The notes: a model not told the origin generated them from the letters alone. A DNA stretch of 64,000 nucleotides from an uncultured Lachnospiraceae bacterium (GCA_900316075.1 ONBT01000007.1:28069-92068); one strand, 5' to 3'. Counted from the first letter of the stretch, positions 8,592 through 17,492 are shown. Numbers and translations: made by a program.

Positions 8592-10727
8592 ATGAAGAAT
8601 GTAACTATTAAGAAGCTTTCTGCTGCAGCGCTTGCTGCCGTGATGGCTGTTTCATTCGCTCCTGCAGCGAGCTTGAATGTATTCGCCAACCCGGCAAATA
8701 AGGATGCGGTAGGAAACGAGACCATCGATGCGACCGGCTCATATACGTTGGTCAGCAGTACGGCTGTTACCGTGAATTCTACGGCGACAGGTACGGTAAA
8801 CATCGATTTGAATGGACAGAATGTTACGGTCACAATTGCTTCCGGAAACAAGGCCAATGTCGCACTTTATGACACGGATGGTATCCGGGATACGACAAAG
8901 GCCGGCGATGTCCGTTATGCAACACTGACAGTTTCAGGCGAGAGCAATACGCCGTCTCTGTCGATAAGCGGAAATGTCAACACGAAGGCGGTAAATCCCA
9001 CAGGCCTCAAGGGTACGGACAACGTAGCCGCAACAGGAACCCAACCGGTTGCCCTGATTGGCGGTGTTTATTATGTCGGGAACAAGGCAATCAATACGGC
9101 CACTGATGGACAAAATATTTCCGCAGTAAACGGGGCTGTTGTTATTGATGAGCTCGATGACGGAAAGTCCGCTACCATTGTTTCCGGGGCAAATCACGAT
9201 ACCAGTATCAAGGTCACTGCTACCCCTTCGAAGGTTTCCCTGACCGACATCAAGACAACTTATACTTATTATACGGGTACAAGCAGCCGGACCGGCAGCG
9301 GTTCCTATACGGCAGATGCCTGGTATGCAGGTGACTCCGCAAAGGCTGCTGTGGAAGGCCTTACGGTGCCTACGACCGGAAGTATTATTCCTGCATCCGG
9401 GGAAAAGGTTTATTCCATCCCTTCCTACGCAAGAGCCATCACCGTTTCAATGAACGGAGATTCCTGGACAGGTACAATTTCCAAAACCGGTGACATTGAT
9501 TCTCAGCAGACAGATGCTGCTACAGAGCGGAATCACGTATTCGGCCTGACCTACTTCACGGCAGATCCCAGTGCCTATACGACTGGTACCGTCGCTGCTA
9601 TCGACAGCAACAAGTACGTCCTTGGCACGAACAAGCTGAAAGCAGTTACCAAGGAGAGCGCCAAGACTTCGGTTAAAGTCATCCGCGGCAATGCGTATAC
9701 TTCGGCTGACGGCAACAAGAATTCTACAGATACCTTTACCGTGAACAGTGGTGTTACCGTTTCCGGACCTGCAGATGAATCTGTTGTTGTAGAAACTGTT
9801 ACAACTGTCCAGGGAAATACGACAACCGTTTCAAATTCAGCTATCGTCTTCGGTACAAGCGAGAGCATATCAGGTACATATGCAAAGCCTACAGGCATCG
9901 AATCTAAGCGCAACGTCAATGTAGCTCAGGTAGCCCAGGGCGCAACGGTTGATCTCACGGCGGCCGACGAAGTCACGGTTTCCAGAGGAAGCGGGGTAGG
10001 ATATTATTCATATCCTTCTTCTACAACAGAGACCAAGTACTCCTTCGGTCCCACGACTGTCATCACGAACGCTTTCAAGAACTTCGTCGCTCCTCATACG
10101 GCAAACGGCCTGACCATTCCTGCCGTCAATGACACAGTCAAAGCCACATCGGTCTTCGCTTCCAAGGAGATCAAGACTACGGTGTCCGGCGTAGCAAAGA
10201 CCGTCACCATCAAGGGCGAAACTTCCGCAAAGGTTACGGCTACAAGCGGCGATACCCAGACCTGGGAAGTCAATGCGGACGCCAAGTCCACGGCTGCTCC
10301 CGTCGTTACGTACCGTCTGTACGACCGGAACAGGGGCGAGCACCTCTACACCTACAGCAGCCTTGAGCGGGATATGCTTGTGAAGGCCGGCTGGAAGGAA
10401 GAGCCTTCGAACATCAAGGTTCTGCCCGTTTCCGCCAGCGAAGGCATTGCCATCTACCGTGTTTACAACCCCAACTTCGGCGGCACCCACATGTATACCC
10501 AGAATCCCGCCGAGGTTCAGTTCCTGCTGCAGAACGGCTGGAAGGAAGGCAAGGTCGTCTTCAGGACCGCTGCATCCACGACGGCCGGCGCAGTTCCCGT
10601 TTACCGTCTGAAGAACCCCAACAGCAAGAACGGTGAGCACCAGTTCACGACATCCGCCGCTGAGCGCGCGATGCTCCTGAATGCCTCCTGGGGCGATGAG
10701 GGAATTGCCTTCTACTCCTTTAAGTGA
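8592..10727 (+). CDS. Secreted protein with C-terminal DUF5648 repeats
   Basis: 711 residues. The ATG at 8592 follows AGAAAGGAAGGAAACAG. The N-terminus (MKNVTIKKLSAAALAAVMAV, then AASLNVFA) is a signal peptide with probable cleavage after VFA. Residues ~30-570 are a Thr/Ser/Val-rich, low-Cys extracellular region without a recognised domain. The last ~140 residues carry three DUF5648-type repeats: YRLYDRNRGEHLYTYSSLER, YRVYNPNFGGTHMYTQNPAE and YRLKNPNSKNGEHQFTTSAA. Each is followed by a GW or SW strand and ends in a variant of GIAFYSF. DUF5648 modules occur on surface proteins of gut Firmicutes and are thought to bind sugars or walls. It has its own promoter and a strong terminator. No LPXTG is seen, so cell attachment is uncertain. 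Confidence 0.85.
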   Translation: MKNVTIKKLSAAALAAVMAVSFAPAASLNVFANPANKDAVGNETIDATGSYTLVSSTAVTVNSTATGTVNIDLNGQNVTVTIASGNKANVALYDTDGIRDTTKAGDVRYATLTVSGESNTPSLSISGNVNTKAVNPTGLKGTDNVAATGTQPVALIGGVYYVGNKAINTATDGQNISAVNGAVVIDELDDGKSATIVSGANHDTSIKVTATPSKVSLTDIKTTYTYYTGTSSRTGSGSYTADAWYAGDSAKAAVEGLTVPTTGSIIPASGEKVYSIPSYARAITVSMNGDSWTGTISKTGDIDSQQTDAATERNHVFGLTYFTADPSAYTTGTVAAIDSNKYVLGTNKLKAVTKESAKTSVKVIRGNAYTSADGNKNSTDTFTVNSGVTVSGPADESVVVETVTTVQGNTTTVSNSAIVFGTSESISGTYAKPTGIESKRNVNVAQVAQGATVDLTAADEVTVSRGSGVGYYSYPSSTTETKYSFGPTTVITNAFKNFVAPHTANGLTIPAVNDTVKATSVFASKEIKTTVSGVAKTVTIKGETSAKVTATSGDTQTWEVNADAKSTAAPVVTYRLYDRNRGEHLYTYSSLERDMLVKAGWKEEPSNIKVLPVSASEGIAIYRVYNPNFGGTHMYTQNPAEVQFLLQNGWKEGKVVFRTAASTTAGAVPVYRLKNPNSKNGEHQFTTSAAERAMLLNASWGDEGIAFYSFK

Positions 10728-10765
10728 TGCGTTAGTACTTTTCATAGTAATTTAATGCAATACAG

Positions 10766-10801
10766 AAACTCCGGTTCCCACAAGGGGGCCGGAGTTTTTT
10801 G
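10766..10801 (+). terminator. Rho-independent terminator of the secreted-protein gene
   Basis: Stem AAACTCCGG / CCGGAGTTT with a 14-nt loop, followed by a T tract. Confidence 0.88.
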
Positions 10802-10809
10802 TTAAATGA

Positions 10810-11047
10810 GGGTCAGGTACCACTGTTGATAACTGCTGTAGGCCGCGCTGGTGTTGACTTAGAGGGGGTCAGGTACTCTCAATGAGCCGCCGCTGTTGGG
10901 CGGGAGGGCTGTTTATGTAGTGGGGGTCAGGTACCGCTGTTGATAACTGCTGTAATCCGCACTGGGACTGGATTTGATGGTACCTGACTCCTTCTCTTCC
11001 TTTGCTGACACGGCTGCCAGCCGTTTTCCGAGGTGGTTCCTGACCCT
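10810..11047. repeat. REP-like repeat cluster 6
   Basis: Boundaries GGGTCAGGTACC (twice or more), GGTACCTGACTCC and GGTTCCTGACCC, with two GTTGATAACTGCTGTA phrases. It follows the terminator of the secreted-protein gene. Confidence 0.85.
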
Positions 11048-11129
11048 CTAAACCCTTCCGCAAGATTTGGCTACTTTGGAAAGCGGATTCGGCAAGCGCG
11101 TTTTTCTTTTCGGGAGTATATTCTAGACA

Positions 11130-11153
11130 GTTCAAGAGAGAAAGAACTTGAAC
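11130..11153. promoter_or_regulatory. Inverted repeat upstream of the small gene
   Basis: GTTCAAG and CTTGAAC face each other across a 10-bp A/G-rich spacer. It lies 49 bp before the small ORF at 11202 and could be an operator or an RNA hairpin. Confidence 0.45.
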
Positions 11154-11201
11154 AGCGGCAGACGGCCGCAGAAGAAAAGAAGAGGAAAGGAAGTGTTACA
11201 C

Positions 11202-11285
11202 ATGCTGAAGTTCATCAAGGAATCTTGGAACGAGTACGTTGAATTCGTTGGTAAGTATGGCGTTTCCAATTTCCGTCTTTTCTGA
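11202..11285 (+). CDS. 27-residue small protein (unrecognised)
   Basis: An ORF with a good ribosome site (AGGAAAGGAAG, about nine bases before the ATG) encodes MLKFIKESWNEYVEFVGKYG followed by VSNFRLF. The peptide is amphipathic with several aromatic residues (W, Y, F), not a random frame, and lacks a transmembrane stretch. A strong terminator begins 47 bp after its stop and an inverted repeat precedes it, so it looks like an independent transcription unit. I recognise no family. It could instead be an RNA gene with an incidental ORF. Confidence 0.5.
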   Translation: MLKFIKESWNEYVEFVGKYGVSNFRLF

Positions 11286-11331
11286 TTTACCATTGCCAAC
11301 CCCTTTTTATTTTTTATAACCCCCCTTTTGC

Positions 11332-11365
11332 AAAAAGGCCCTGCATCCCCCTGCAGGGTCTTTTT
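11332..11365 (+). terminator. Rho-independent terminator after the small gene
   Basis: AAAAAGGCCCTGCA pairs with TGCAGGGTCTTTTT (one G-T pair) around a 6-nt C-rich loop. Confidence 0.85.
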
Positions 11366-11402
11366 GTGTGCAGCGATTCGAAGAGCCCCCGCACATGTTT
11401 GT

Positions 11403-11429
11403 TTGTGAAGGAGAATTCTATGTTATAAT
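11403..11429 (+). promoter_or_regulatory. Extended -10 promoter of the formate/nitrite channel gene
   Basis: TGTTATAAT, an extended -10 (TGnTATAAT), at 11421-11429, with a weaker TTGTGA at a short 15-bp spacing. It lies 66 bp before the start codon. Confidence 0.6.
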
Positions 11430-11495
11430 AATGCAGCCCGCCGGGTTTCCCGCGCGGGGGACACTTCCGGTTCATATATCAGAAAGGACATCGCC

Positions 11496-12350
11496 ATGTT
11501 CAAAGACACGTACGACGCCACCGCAAACACAGCCGCCGCCAAGGTTTCCTTCATGAAAAAGAACCCGGCCGGCTTTTTCATCCTCTCCATGCTGGCCGGG
11601 GCCTACATCGGCTTCGGCGTCCTGCTGGCCTTTACAATTGGCGGCCTTCTGAACGGGCAGCCTTACGCCAAGGTTGTGATGGGCTTATCTTTCGGGGTTG
11701 CCCTCTCTCTTGTGGTAATTGCGGGGGCCGAGCTCTTCACCGGAAATAACCTCGTTCTGTCGGCCGGGGTTTTTAAAGGGACGGTGAAGATGCGCGAGGC
11801 CCTGGGCCTCTGGTTTTTCTGCTGGGTGGGAAACGCCTGCGGAAGCATTCTTCTTGCTTTCATATATAAGGCTACCGGCCTCGGCACCGGCGATGTGGCT
11901 GCTTTCATGGCAAATGCCGCCCTTGGGAAGATGACGGCAGGCCCCGGCGCCCTGATTGCACGCGGTATCCTCTGCAACATCTTGGTCTGCCTGGCCGTCT
12001 GGTCCGCCAATCGCTGCAAGAGCGACTCCGGCAAGCTCATTATGATCTTCTGGTGCCTCTTCGCCTTCATCACGACCGGCTTCGAGCATAGCGTTGCCAA
12101 TATGACTCTTCTTACCATAGCGCTTCTGACTCCGGCCGGGACTGCTGTCTCTATTGGCGGCTGGTTCTATAACCTCCTTCTGGTCACTCTCGGGAATATG
12201 ATCGGTGGAATAGTATTCGTGTCGCTTCCAAGGAGTAGGGGGTCAGGAACCGCGACTGAAAATCGCTGTCGGCCACGTGGCTGCTGCCTGAGAAGGTACC
12301 TGACCCCGCCAGAGTCAATACCGGAGCGGGCTGAAGAGGGGGTTATTTAA
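11496..12350 (+). CDS. Formate/nitrite transporter (FNT family, NirC/FocA-like)
   Basis: Six hydrophobic segments spanning residues ~25-245 form the FNT channel fold, which passes formate, nitrite or hydrosulfide. Family signatures are GAELFTGNNLVLSAG in the second half-helix, NILVCLAVWSA and GFEHSVANM. The start has AGAAAGGA upstream. The family part ends near residue 247 (FVSLPRS). The last ~38 residues (GSGTATENRC onward) are translated from a REP-like repeat beginning at 12238, so the natural tail and stop have been replaced. Which anion it carries cannot be told from sequence alone. Confidence 0.88.
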   Translation: MFKDTYDATANTAAAKVSFMKKNPAGFFILSMLAGAYIGFGVLLAFTIGGLLNGQPYAKVVMGLSFGVALSLVVIAGAELFTGNNLVLSAGVFKGTVKMREALGLWFFCWVGNACGSILLAFIYKATGLGTGDVAAFMANAALGKMTAGPGALIARGILCNILVCLAVWSANRCKSDSGKLIMIFWCLFAFITTGFEHSVANMTLLTIALLTPAGTAVSIGGWFYNLLLVTLGNMIGGIVFVSLPRSRGSGTATENRCRPRGCCLRRYLTPPESIPERAEEGVI

Positions 12351-12479
12351 TGGGGGACAGGTACCGCTGTTGATAACCCATGCCGGCCGCACCGGTGCTG
12401 GCTGAGAGGGTACCTGACCCCGCGGAAACCGCGCCGCCACTGGCTTGGAGGCTTGTCGGGGAGGTGGTTCCTGACCCCC
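12238..12479. repeat. REP-like repeat cluster 7
   Basis: Boundaries GGGGTCAGGAACC, GGTACCTGACCCC, GGGGACAGGTACC and GGTTCCTGACCCC. The first 110 bp are the 3' end of the FNT frame. Confidence 0.87.
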
Positions 12480-12486
12480 GGGCCAC

Positions 12487-12632
12487 GGAGTACCCGAGCG
12501 AGCCTTGGGCGAGCGAGGCCTTCCTCCCCTCCCGGCGGACGGGGCCTTCCACGGAGTACCCGAGCGAGCCTTGGGCGAGCGAGGGTTTCTCCGGACGGAT
12601 GTACCTGAGCGAGCCTTGGGCGAGCGAGGCCC
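12487..12632 (+). repeat. GAGCGAGC repeat family, three units
   Basis: Three copies of GAGCGAGCCTTGGGCGAGCG, each preceded by GTACCCGA or GTACCTGA. Spacings differ, with GC-rich filler between. The block directly follows REP-like cluster 7, as the related block at 8106 directly abuts cluster 5. Confidence 0.78.
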
Positions 12633-12709
12633 TTTTTTCCCTCTTCCTGCCCTGCACCCTGCAACCCATTGTTGAAGCCGATGCCCAAAAAGTGTATATT
12701 TAGAAAGCT

Positions 12710-14611
12710 ATGGAAAAGAAAAAAACCGTCAGTCAGACACGCACGAAACTCTATATCCGAACCCTCATCATCGTTTTTTTCGACATTGTGACCCTGTCGC
12801 TTTCCGGCTTTGTGGCCCTGTGGGTGCGGTTCGACTTCAGCATCAACCAGATCCCGGCGAACTTCCTCGAGACGCAGATCCGCATGACCCCCATGGTCGT
12901 GGCCTCGTTCCTGATTATCTATTATTTCTGTAAACTCTACCATTCGGTGTGGCGTTTCGCCTCGGTGTCCGAACTATCGCGAATCGTCCTGGCCTACGTC
13001 ATCATCGTCCCGGTCTTCATCGTCGAGCACCTGGTCGGCGGCTTCCACATGCCGCGCAGCACCTACCTGATCGCCTATACGCTGGACTTCCTGACCTGCG
13101 TGGCTATCCGCTTTTCCTACCGGATTTTCCGCTACTGGGCGAACCGGCGAAGGACGGCGCGGACGGACGACGCCGAGCGGGTCATGGTCATCGGGGCAGG
13201 AAGCGCCGCCAGGGAGCTCCTGGCCGATATCTCTGTCTCCGAGCGCGTGCGTTACCAGGTGGTTTGCATTATTGATGATAATGTAAACAACCGGGGCAAG
13301 TATATCGGGAACATTCCGATTGTAGGCGGCCGCGACGACATCCCGGAAATGGCCGTCAAATATGATGTCACAAGAATAATATTTGCGATTCCGTCAGCCG
13401 ACGCCGCCACGCGGAAAGCGATCTTGAACATCGCGAAAAGCACGGGCTGCAAGCTGCAGGTCATCCCGGGCCTGTCCCAGCTGGCCTCCGGTGAGGTCCA
13501 CGTGACCCAGCTCCGCGACGTCGACATCACCGACCTCCTGGGCCGGGGCGAGATCCATGTAAATAATGAAGAGATTTTCGAAGCCATCCACGGGAAAACG
13601 ATTCTTGTGACCGGGGGCGGCGGCTCCATCGGCTCCGAGCTTTGCCGGCAGATTGCGGCTGCAGGCCCCAGACAGCTCATTATTTTCGATATTTATGAGA
13701 ATAATGCATATGACATCCAGCAGGAGCTCCGCCACGATTATCCTGAGCTCAACCTCGTGACCCTGATCGGGTCGGTCCGGAACACGAACCGGGTGAACTG
13801 GCTGCTTCGGGCCTATAAGCCGGACGTCGTCTACCACGCGGCGGCCCACAAGCACGTCCCCCTCATGGAGGATTCGCCGGATGAGGCCATCAAGAATAAT
13901 GTCCTCGGGACTCTCAAAATGGGCACTGCGGCGGCCGAGAACGGAGTGAAGCGCTTCCTATTAATCTCCACCGACAAGGCTGTGAATCCTACCAACGTCA
14001 TGGGGGCCTCGAAGCGGATCTGCGAGCTCGTGATTCAAATGCTGGACCGGAAATATCCGGGTACGACCTTCTGCGCCGTCCGCTTCGGAAATGTGCTTGG
14101 CAGTAACGGCTCCGTCATTCCTCTTTTTAAGAAACAGATTGCGGCGGGCGGCCCCGTAACCGTCACGGACAAGAATATCATCCGCTATTTCATGACGATT
14201 CCGGAAGCTGTGTCGCTTGTCCTCCAGGCCGGCCACTACGCCAAAGGCGGGGAAATCTTCGTGCTCGATATGGGAGAGCCCGTGAAAATCGATGACATGG
14301 CCCGCCGCATGATCGAGCTCTCCGGCTTCACCCCCGACGTGGATATCGAAATCGTCTACACGGGCCTACGCCCGGGTGAGAAGCTTTACGAAGAGACCCT
14401 GATCGATAAAGAGCACAAACATCTGTCAGAGACGGCGAACTCCACAATCTTCGTTGAAGACCCCTATCCCCTGGATGACGCCTGGTTCATGGACGAGCTG
14501 AAGAAGCTCGAGAACGCCTCCAAATCCGAGGTCTCCGGCGACAAAATCCGGGCCCTGATCCGGGAGGTCGTCCCGACCTTCGTCCCCGACCGCGACCGCA
14601 AAAAAGCTTGA
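12710..14611 (+). CDS. Membrane-bound UDP-sugar 4,6-dehydratase (CapD/PglF/WbpM type)
   Basis: 633 residues. Four N-terminal membrane helices (about 15-135) are followed by a CoA-binding-like Rossmann domain (VMVIGAGSAARELL, 158-171) and a C-terminal SDR dehydratase domain. The latter has its NAD site TGGGGSIGSE at 301-310 and active site TDKAVNPTNVMGASKR at 421-436, where Met431 and Lys435 replace the usual Tyr/Lys pair, as in WbpM-type enzymes. These enzymes convert UDP-GlcNAc to a 4-keto-6-deoxy sugar at the start of capsule, O-antigen or protein-glycan synthesis. The gene stands alone with its own terminator. The O-antigen-ligase-like and ABC exporter genes near 50-57 kb could be distant partners. 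Confidence 0.9.
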   Translation: MEKKKTVSQTRTKLYIRTLIIVFFDIVTLSLSGFVALWVRFDFSINQIPANFLETQIRMTPMVVASFLIIYYFCKLYHSVWRFASVSELSRIVLAYVIIVPVFIVEHLVGGFHMPRSTYLIAYTLDFLTCVAIRFSYRIFRYWANRRRTARTDDAERVMVIGAGSAARELLADISVSERVRYQVVCIIDDNVNNRGKYIGNIPIVGGRDDIPEMAVKYDVTRIIFAIPSADAATRKAILNIAKSTGCKLQVIPGLSQLASGEVHVTQLRDVDITDLLGRGEIHVNNEEIFEAIHGKTILVTGGGGSIGSELCRQIAAAGPRQLIIFDIYENNAYDIQQELRHDYPELNLVTLIGSVRNTNRVNWLLRAYKPDVVYHAAAHKHVPLMEDSPDEAIKNNVLGTLKMGTAAAENGVKRFLLISTDKAVNPTNVMGASKRICELVIQMLDRKYPGTTFCAVRFGNVLGSNGSVIPLFKKQIAAGGPVTVTDKNIIRYFMTIPEAVSLVLQAGHYAKGGEIFVLDMGEPVKIDDMARRMIELSGFTPDVDIEIVYTGLRPGEKLYEETLIDKEHKHLSETANSTIFVEDPYPLDDAWFMDELKKLENASKSEVSGDKIRALIREVVPTFVPDRDRKKA

Positions 14612-14617
14612 CAGGCA

Positions 14618-14663
14618 AGCCCTGTTTTCCGGTTTCCTAGAACCGTTGAAAACAGGGCTTTTT
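14618..14663 (+). terminator. Rho-independent terminator of the dehydratase gene
   Basis: AGCCCTGTTTTC pairs with GAAAACAGGGCT, with an inner GGTT/AACC step, followed by TTTTT. Confidence 0.88.
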
Positions 14664-14793
14664 CATACCGAAAATTGTATAGGATTGTATCGATTTGCCT
14701 GTCACGGACAAATCTCCAGTTTCCTGAGGCCTTTGCAAATAGGGCCTGGCGGCAGACTAAATTGTATTTGATTGTACTGATTTGACAGGCAAA
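14632..14793. repeat. Diverged ~88-bp tandem duplication carrying the AAATTGTAT element
   Basis: TTTCCT...AAATTGTAT...ATTGTA..GATTTG occurs twice with a period of 87-88 bp (element copies at 14672-14704 and 14759-14793). The second copy, AAATTGTATTTGATTGTA, is nearly identical to a third at 26358-26392 that overlaps the dinB start. Confidence 0.6.
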
Positions 14794-14796
14794 CTG

Positions 14797-15954
14797 TTAA
14801 AATGCCGCCTCGTAGATTTCCCGGATGTCGGCCTGGGTCAGGGGAACGAAGCTCTGGGCTGTTTTCCTCGAGGCCTTTTCCGCCATCGCTTCTATATTAT
14901 TCTTGTCATTGATTCCTGCAGCCCGCAGGGAAGAAGGGAGTTCCAGCGTTTCAAATAGGAACTCCTTTGTTTTTTCTATGGCCGCCTTCGCGGCAGTCAT
15001 GTCGTCCGCTGCGGTGACGCCCCAGACATTTCGTCCGTAGGCCGCGAAAATCGGCGCGGTCCTTTCCGAGAGGATGTGCTCCATCCAGACGGGCGTCAGA
15101 ATCGCCAGGCCCACCCCGTGGGTGATGTCGTAGAAGGCCGAAAGCTCGTGCTCCATGGGATGGACGCACCAGGCGGGCGCGTTGCCCATCTTAGTGAGGC
15201 CGTTGATCGCGTGGGTGGCGGCCCACATGAGGCTGGCTCTCGCGTCGTAATTGTCGGGTTCAGCGAGGGCGATAGGGCCGTTTTTGATCAGGACCTTCAG
15301 AAGTGCTTCGCCGAAAGCCTTCTGCACATCGGCGTTTTCGAAGCTGAAATAGTTTTCAAATGTGTGGCTCATGATGTCGGCGGTGCCGGCGGCCGTCTGC
15401 CGTTTGGAAACGGAAAAAGTATACGTGGGGTCGAGAATCGACATGGTGGGAACCAGGGCAGGGGCGCTGGTTCCCCATTTTTCATGCTTCGTAAAGTCCG
15501 AAATCACGGCGGAAGGGTTCATCTCCGAGCCCGTGGCCGCCAGGGTGACTACGGAATAGATGGGGAGGGCGCTTTTTATCAGGCTCCTGTCCAGGACCAG
15601 GTCCCAGGGGTCCCCGTCATACTTCGCCCCGGCCGCTACGACCTTGGCGCAGTCAATCGTGCTGCCGCCGCCGATGGCAAGGGTCATGTCAATCCCTTCT
15701 GCCTTGCATTTCTCCACGCCCTTTCGCACCGACTCAATCCGGGGATTGGGCTCGACCCCGGGCAGGTCGTAGATCGTCAGCCCGGCCTTTTTCAGAATAT
15801 CTACAGCCGTATCGTATATCCCGTTTCTTTTGATGCTGCCGCCCCCGTAGACGAGCAGAACCTTCGTTCCGCTCTCCCTCAGCTCTGAAAGGTGGGAAAT
15901 CTGCCCCTTCCCGAAGTGAATCCGTGTCGGCATATATAAAGTGAAATTGTACAT
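14797..15954 (-). CDS. Iron-containing alcohol dehydrogenase (butanol dehydrogenase-like)
   Basis: 385 residues, ATG after GGAGGAGG. Group III alcohol dehydrogenase of the YugJ/BdhA type, which reduces aldehydes such as butyraldehyde with NAD(P)H. The cofactor loop is YGGGSIKRNG (residues 36-45), then AIGGGSTIDCAKV. Metal ligands are visible in GTADIMSHTFE and in HPMEHELSAFYDITHG (two histidines). Length and motif order are complete. It is a single-gene unit between the tandem AAATTGTAT element and a REP-like cluster. Confidence 0.92.
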   Translation of the reverse strand: MYNFTLYMPTRIHFGKGQISHLSELRESGTKVLLVYGGGSIKRNGIYDTAVDILKKAGLTIYDLPGVEPNPRIESVRKGVEKCKAEGIDMTLAIGGGSTIDCAKVVAAGAKYDGDPWDLVLDRSLIKSALPIYSVVTLAATGSEMNPSAVISDFTKHEKWGTSAPALVPTMSILDPTYTFSVSKRQTAAGTADIMSHTFENYFSFENADVQKAFGEALLKVLIKNGPIALAEPDNYDARASLMWAATHAINGLTKMGNAPAWCVHPMEHELSAFYDITHGVGLAILTPVWMEHILSERTAPIFAAYGRNVWGVTAADDMTAAKAAIEKTKEFLFETLELPSSLRAAGINDKNNIEAMAEKASRKTAQSFVPLTQADIREIYEAAF

Positions 15955-15980
15955 ACGTTTCTACCTCCTCCATCAGTTTA

Positions 15981-16200
15981 GGGGTCAGGAACCACTATGT
16001 CAACTGCCCTCTCGCCCGGTAGCTGCAGGCAATTGAGGGTACCTGTCCCCCTCTGGGCCAGTGGTGGTGCGGGTGACAGGAGTTATCAACAGTGGTACCT
16101 GACCCCCTTAAATATCAACAGTACAATTGAGGGTACCTGTCCCCCTCAGAGCCAGTGGCGGTGCGGGTGACAGGAGTTATCAACAACGGTACCTGACCCC
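15981..16200. repeat. REP-like repeat cluster 8
   Basis: Boundaries GGGGTCAGGAACC, GGTACCTGTCCCC and GGTACCTGACCCC, with the second half duplicated (two copies of the AGCCAGTG..GTGCGGGTGACAGG block). A short stretch like the lacI-family gene end (ATATCAACAGTA) appears at 16111 and again at 16204. Confidence 0.86.
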
Positions 16201-16207
16201 TTTAATA

Positions 16208-17221
16208 TCAACAGTAGGTCTGCACGGATTTCCGCCGGACCAGGCGGGTGCCGACCTCGATTTTCAGGGGGCTGGTGCTGGTCCTGTTGAGAAGGTCCAC
16301 CAGGCGGCGGGCCGCCACCTGCCCCATTTCTTTTTTGGGGACGTGAACCGTAGTCAGGGCGGGAGTCAGGTAGGAGGCGGGTTCGATGTCGTCGAAGCCG
16401 ATGACCGAGATGTCGCCGGGAACGTCGTAGCCCGCTTCCTTCAAGGCCCGGATGGCCCCGATGGCGATGAGGTCATTGTCCGCGAAATAGGCTTTCGCCA
16501 GGCGGCCGCCTTTCTTCAGGATGCTCCGCATGTCGGAAAGGGCCCCGTCGGTGGAAGGGGAGAGGCGGTGGACGATGCATTCGTCCGTCGGCATCCCGTG
16601 GGCCCGGACCGCGCGGAAGAAGCCGTCCTGGCGCTCGTTGAAGTTGGCAATCGGGTAGGAGGAGTGGAGATAGCCGGGCTGGACCCGGGTTTTCCGAATC
16701 AGATAGTCCGTGGCCAGGTAGGCCCCCTGATTATTATTGATGACGACGGAGTCGAGGCCGCCCTTGTCGAAGTAGACGTCGAGCAGGACCAGGGGGACCT
16801 GGACGTCCGAAAAGATGGCGAAGTCTTCTTCCTGCATCTCGGTCCCGAGCAGGATGATGCCGGAAACGCCGGAATATATGATGTCGGCGAGGACCAGCTC
16901 CGGCGCCTCGTCCCGGTCAATATAGAAAATCCGGGTCCGGTAGCCCGCCTCCCGAAGGCCGCCTTCCACCCCGTCGAAAAGCTCGGAAAAGAAAGGCGTG
17001 TCACTGACAACGGCCCCCTGCCTTCTATAGATAATGAAAGCCGTGTCCCCCAGCGACCGGCTTTTTTTGAGGCGGGAGAAGTCGTACCCGTTCTCCTTCG
17101 CGCAGGAAAGGACCGCCTTCCGGGTCTCTTCGCTGACGCCCGGCCGCCCGTTCAGGGCCATGGAAACCGCCGCCGGCGTGATATTCAGTTCTTTTGCAAT
17201 CTCTTTTCCTGTAATTCCCAT
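16208..17221 (-). CDS. LacI-family transcriptional regulator
   Basis: 337 residues starting MGITGKEIAKELNITPAAVS, with a GGAAAA box upstream. The N-terminal LacI helix-turn-helix (ITGKEIAKELNITPAAVSMA, hinge NGRPGVSEETR) is followed by a periplasmic-binding-protein-like sensor domain with the usual GIILLGTE, NERQDGF and VIGFDDIEPASYLTP signatures. It is divergent from the fucose-isomerase-like gene, whose promoter carries an inverted repeat, so it is the likely regulator of that gene. The stop codon lies at the edge of a REP-like cluster. Confidence 0.9.
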   Translation of the reverse strand: MGITGKEIAKELNITPAAVSMALNGRPGVSEETRKAVLSCAKENGYDFSRLKKSRSLGDTAFIIYRRQGAVVSDTPFFSELFDGVEGGLREAGYRTRIFYIDRDEAPELVLADIIYSGVSGIILLGTEMQEEDFAIFSDVQVPLVLLDVYFDKGGLDSVVINNNQGAYLATDYLIRKTRVQPGYLHSSYPIANFNERQDGFFRAVRAHGMPTDECIVHRLSPSTDGALSDMRSILKKGGRLAKAYFADNDLIAIGAIRALKEAGYDVPGDISVIGFDDIEPASYLTPALTTVHVPKKEMGQVAARRLVDLLNRTSTSPLKIEVGTRLVRRKSVQTYC

Positions 17222-17319
17222 CTGTTTTTTCCTATATGAATAATATAGTGCCACTACATGCACCATAGCAGAAGTGGGCCTGCCCTTCAAGATATTAAGT
17301 TACTAGATTAAGCATAATT

Positions 17320-17362
17320 CACTTAATATACCATTGAGGTTAAGTGCCCTGCCTGCGATAAT
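17320..17362 (+). promoter_or_regulatory. Promoter with overlapping operator before the fucose-isomerase-like gene
   Basis: -35 TTGAGG (17334-17339), a 17-bp spacer and -10 GATAAT (17357-17362). An inverted repeat CACTTAA / TTAAGTG (17320-17346) spans the -35 box, a natural site for repression by the divergent LacI protein. Confidence 0.6.
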
Positions 17363-17492
17363 TCAAGACAGAAAGGGAAGGAACCACCCTCAGAATCTGT
17401 CCGCTTACAGAGAGTGGGAAGGACACTAAAAGCAGGGCGGCAGAGGCCTTCCCGCATATGAATTATTGGATTTCTTTAAAGGAGAGAACGTT

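Noticed and set aside
12343..12943. Minus-strand frames reading LARPRLAQ repeats
   Set aside because: They are readings of the GAGCGAGC repeats and the antisense of the dehydratase gene, not proteins.
16127..17239. 370-codon plus-strand frame
   Set aside because: Antisense of the LacI regulator and starts in a repeat; no protein family features.
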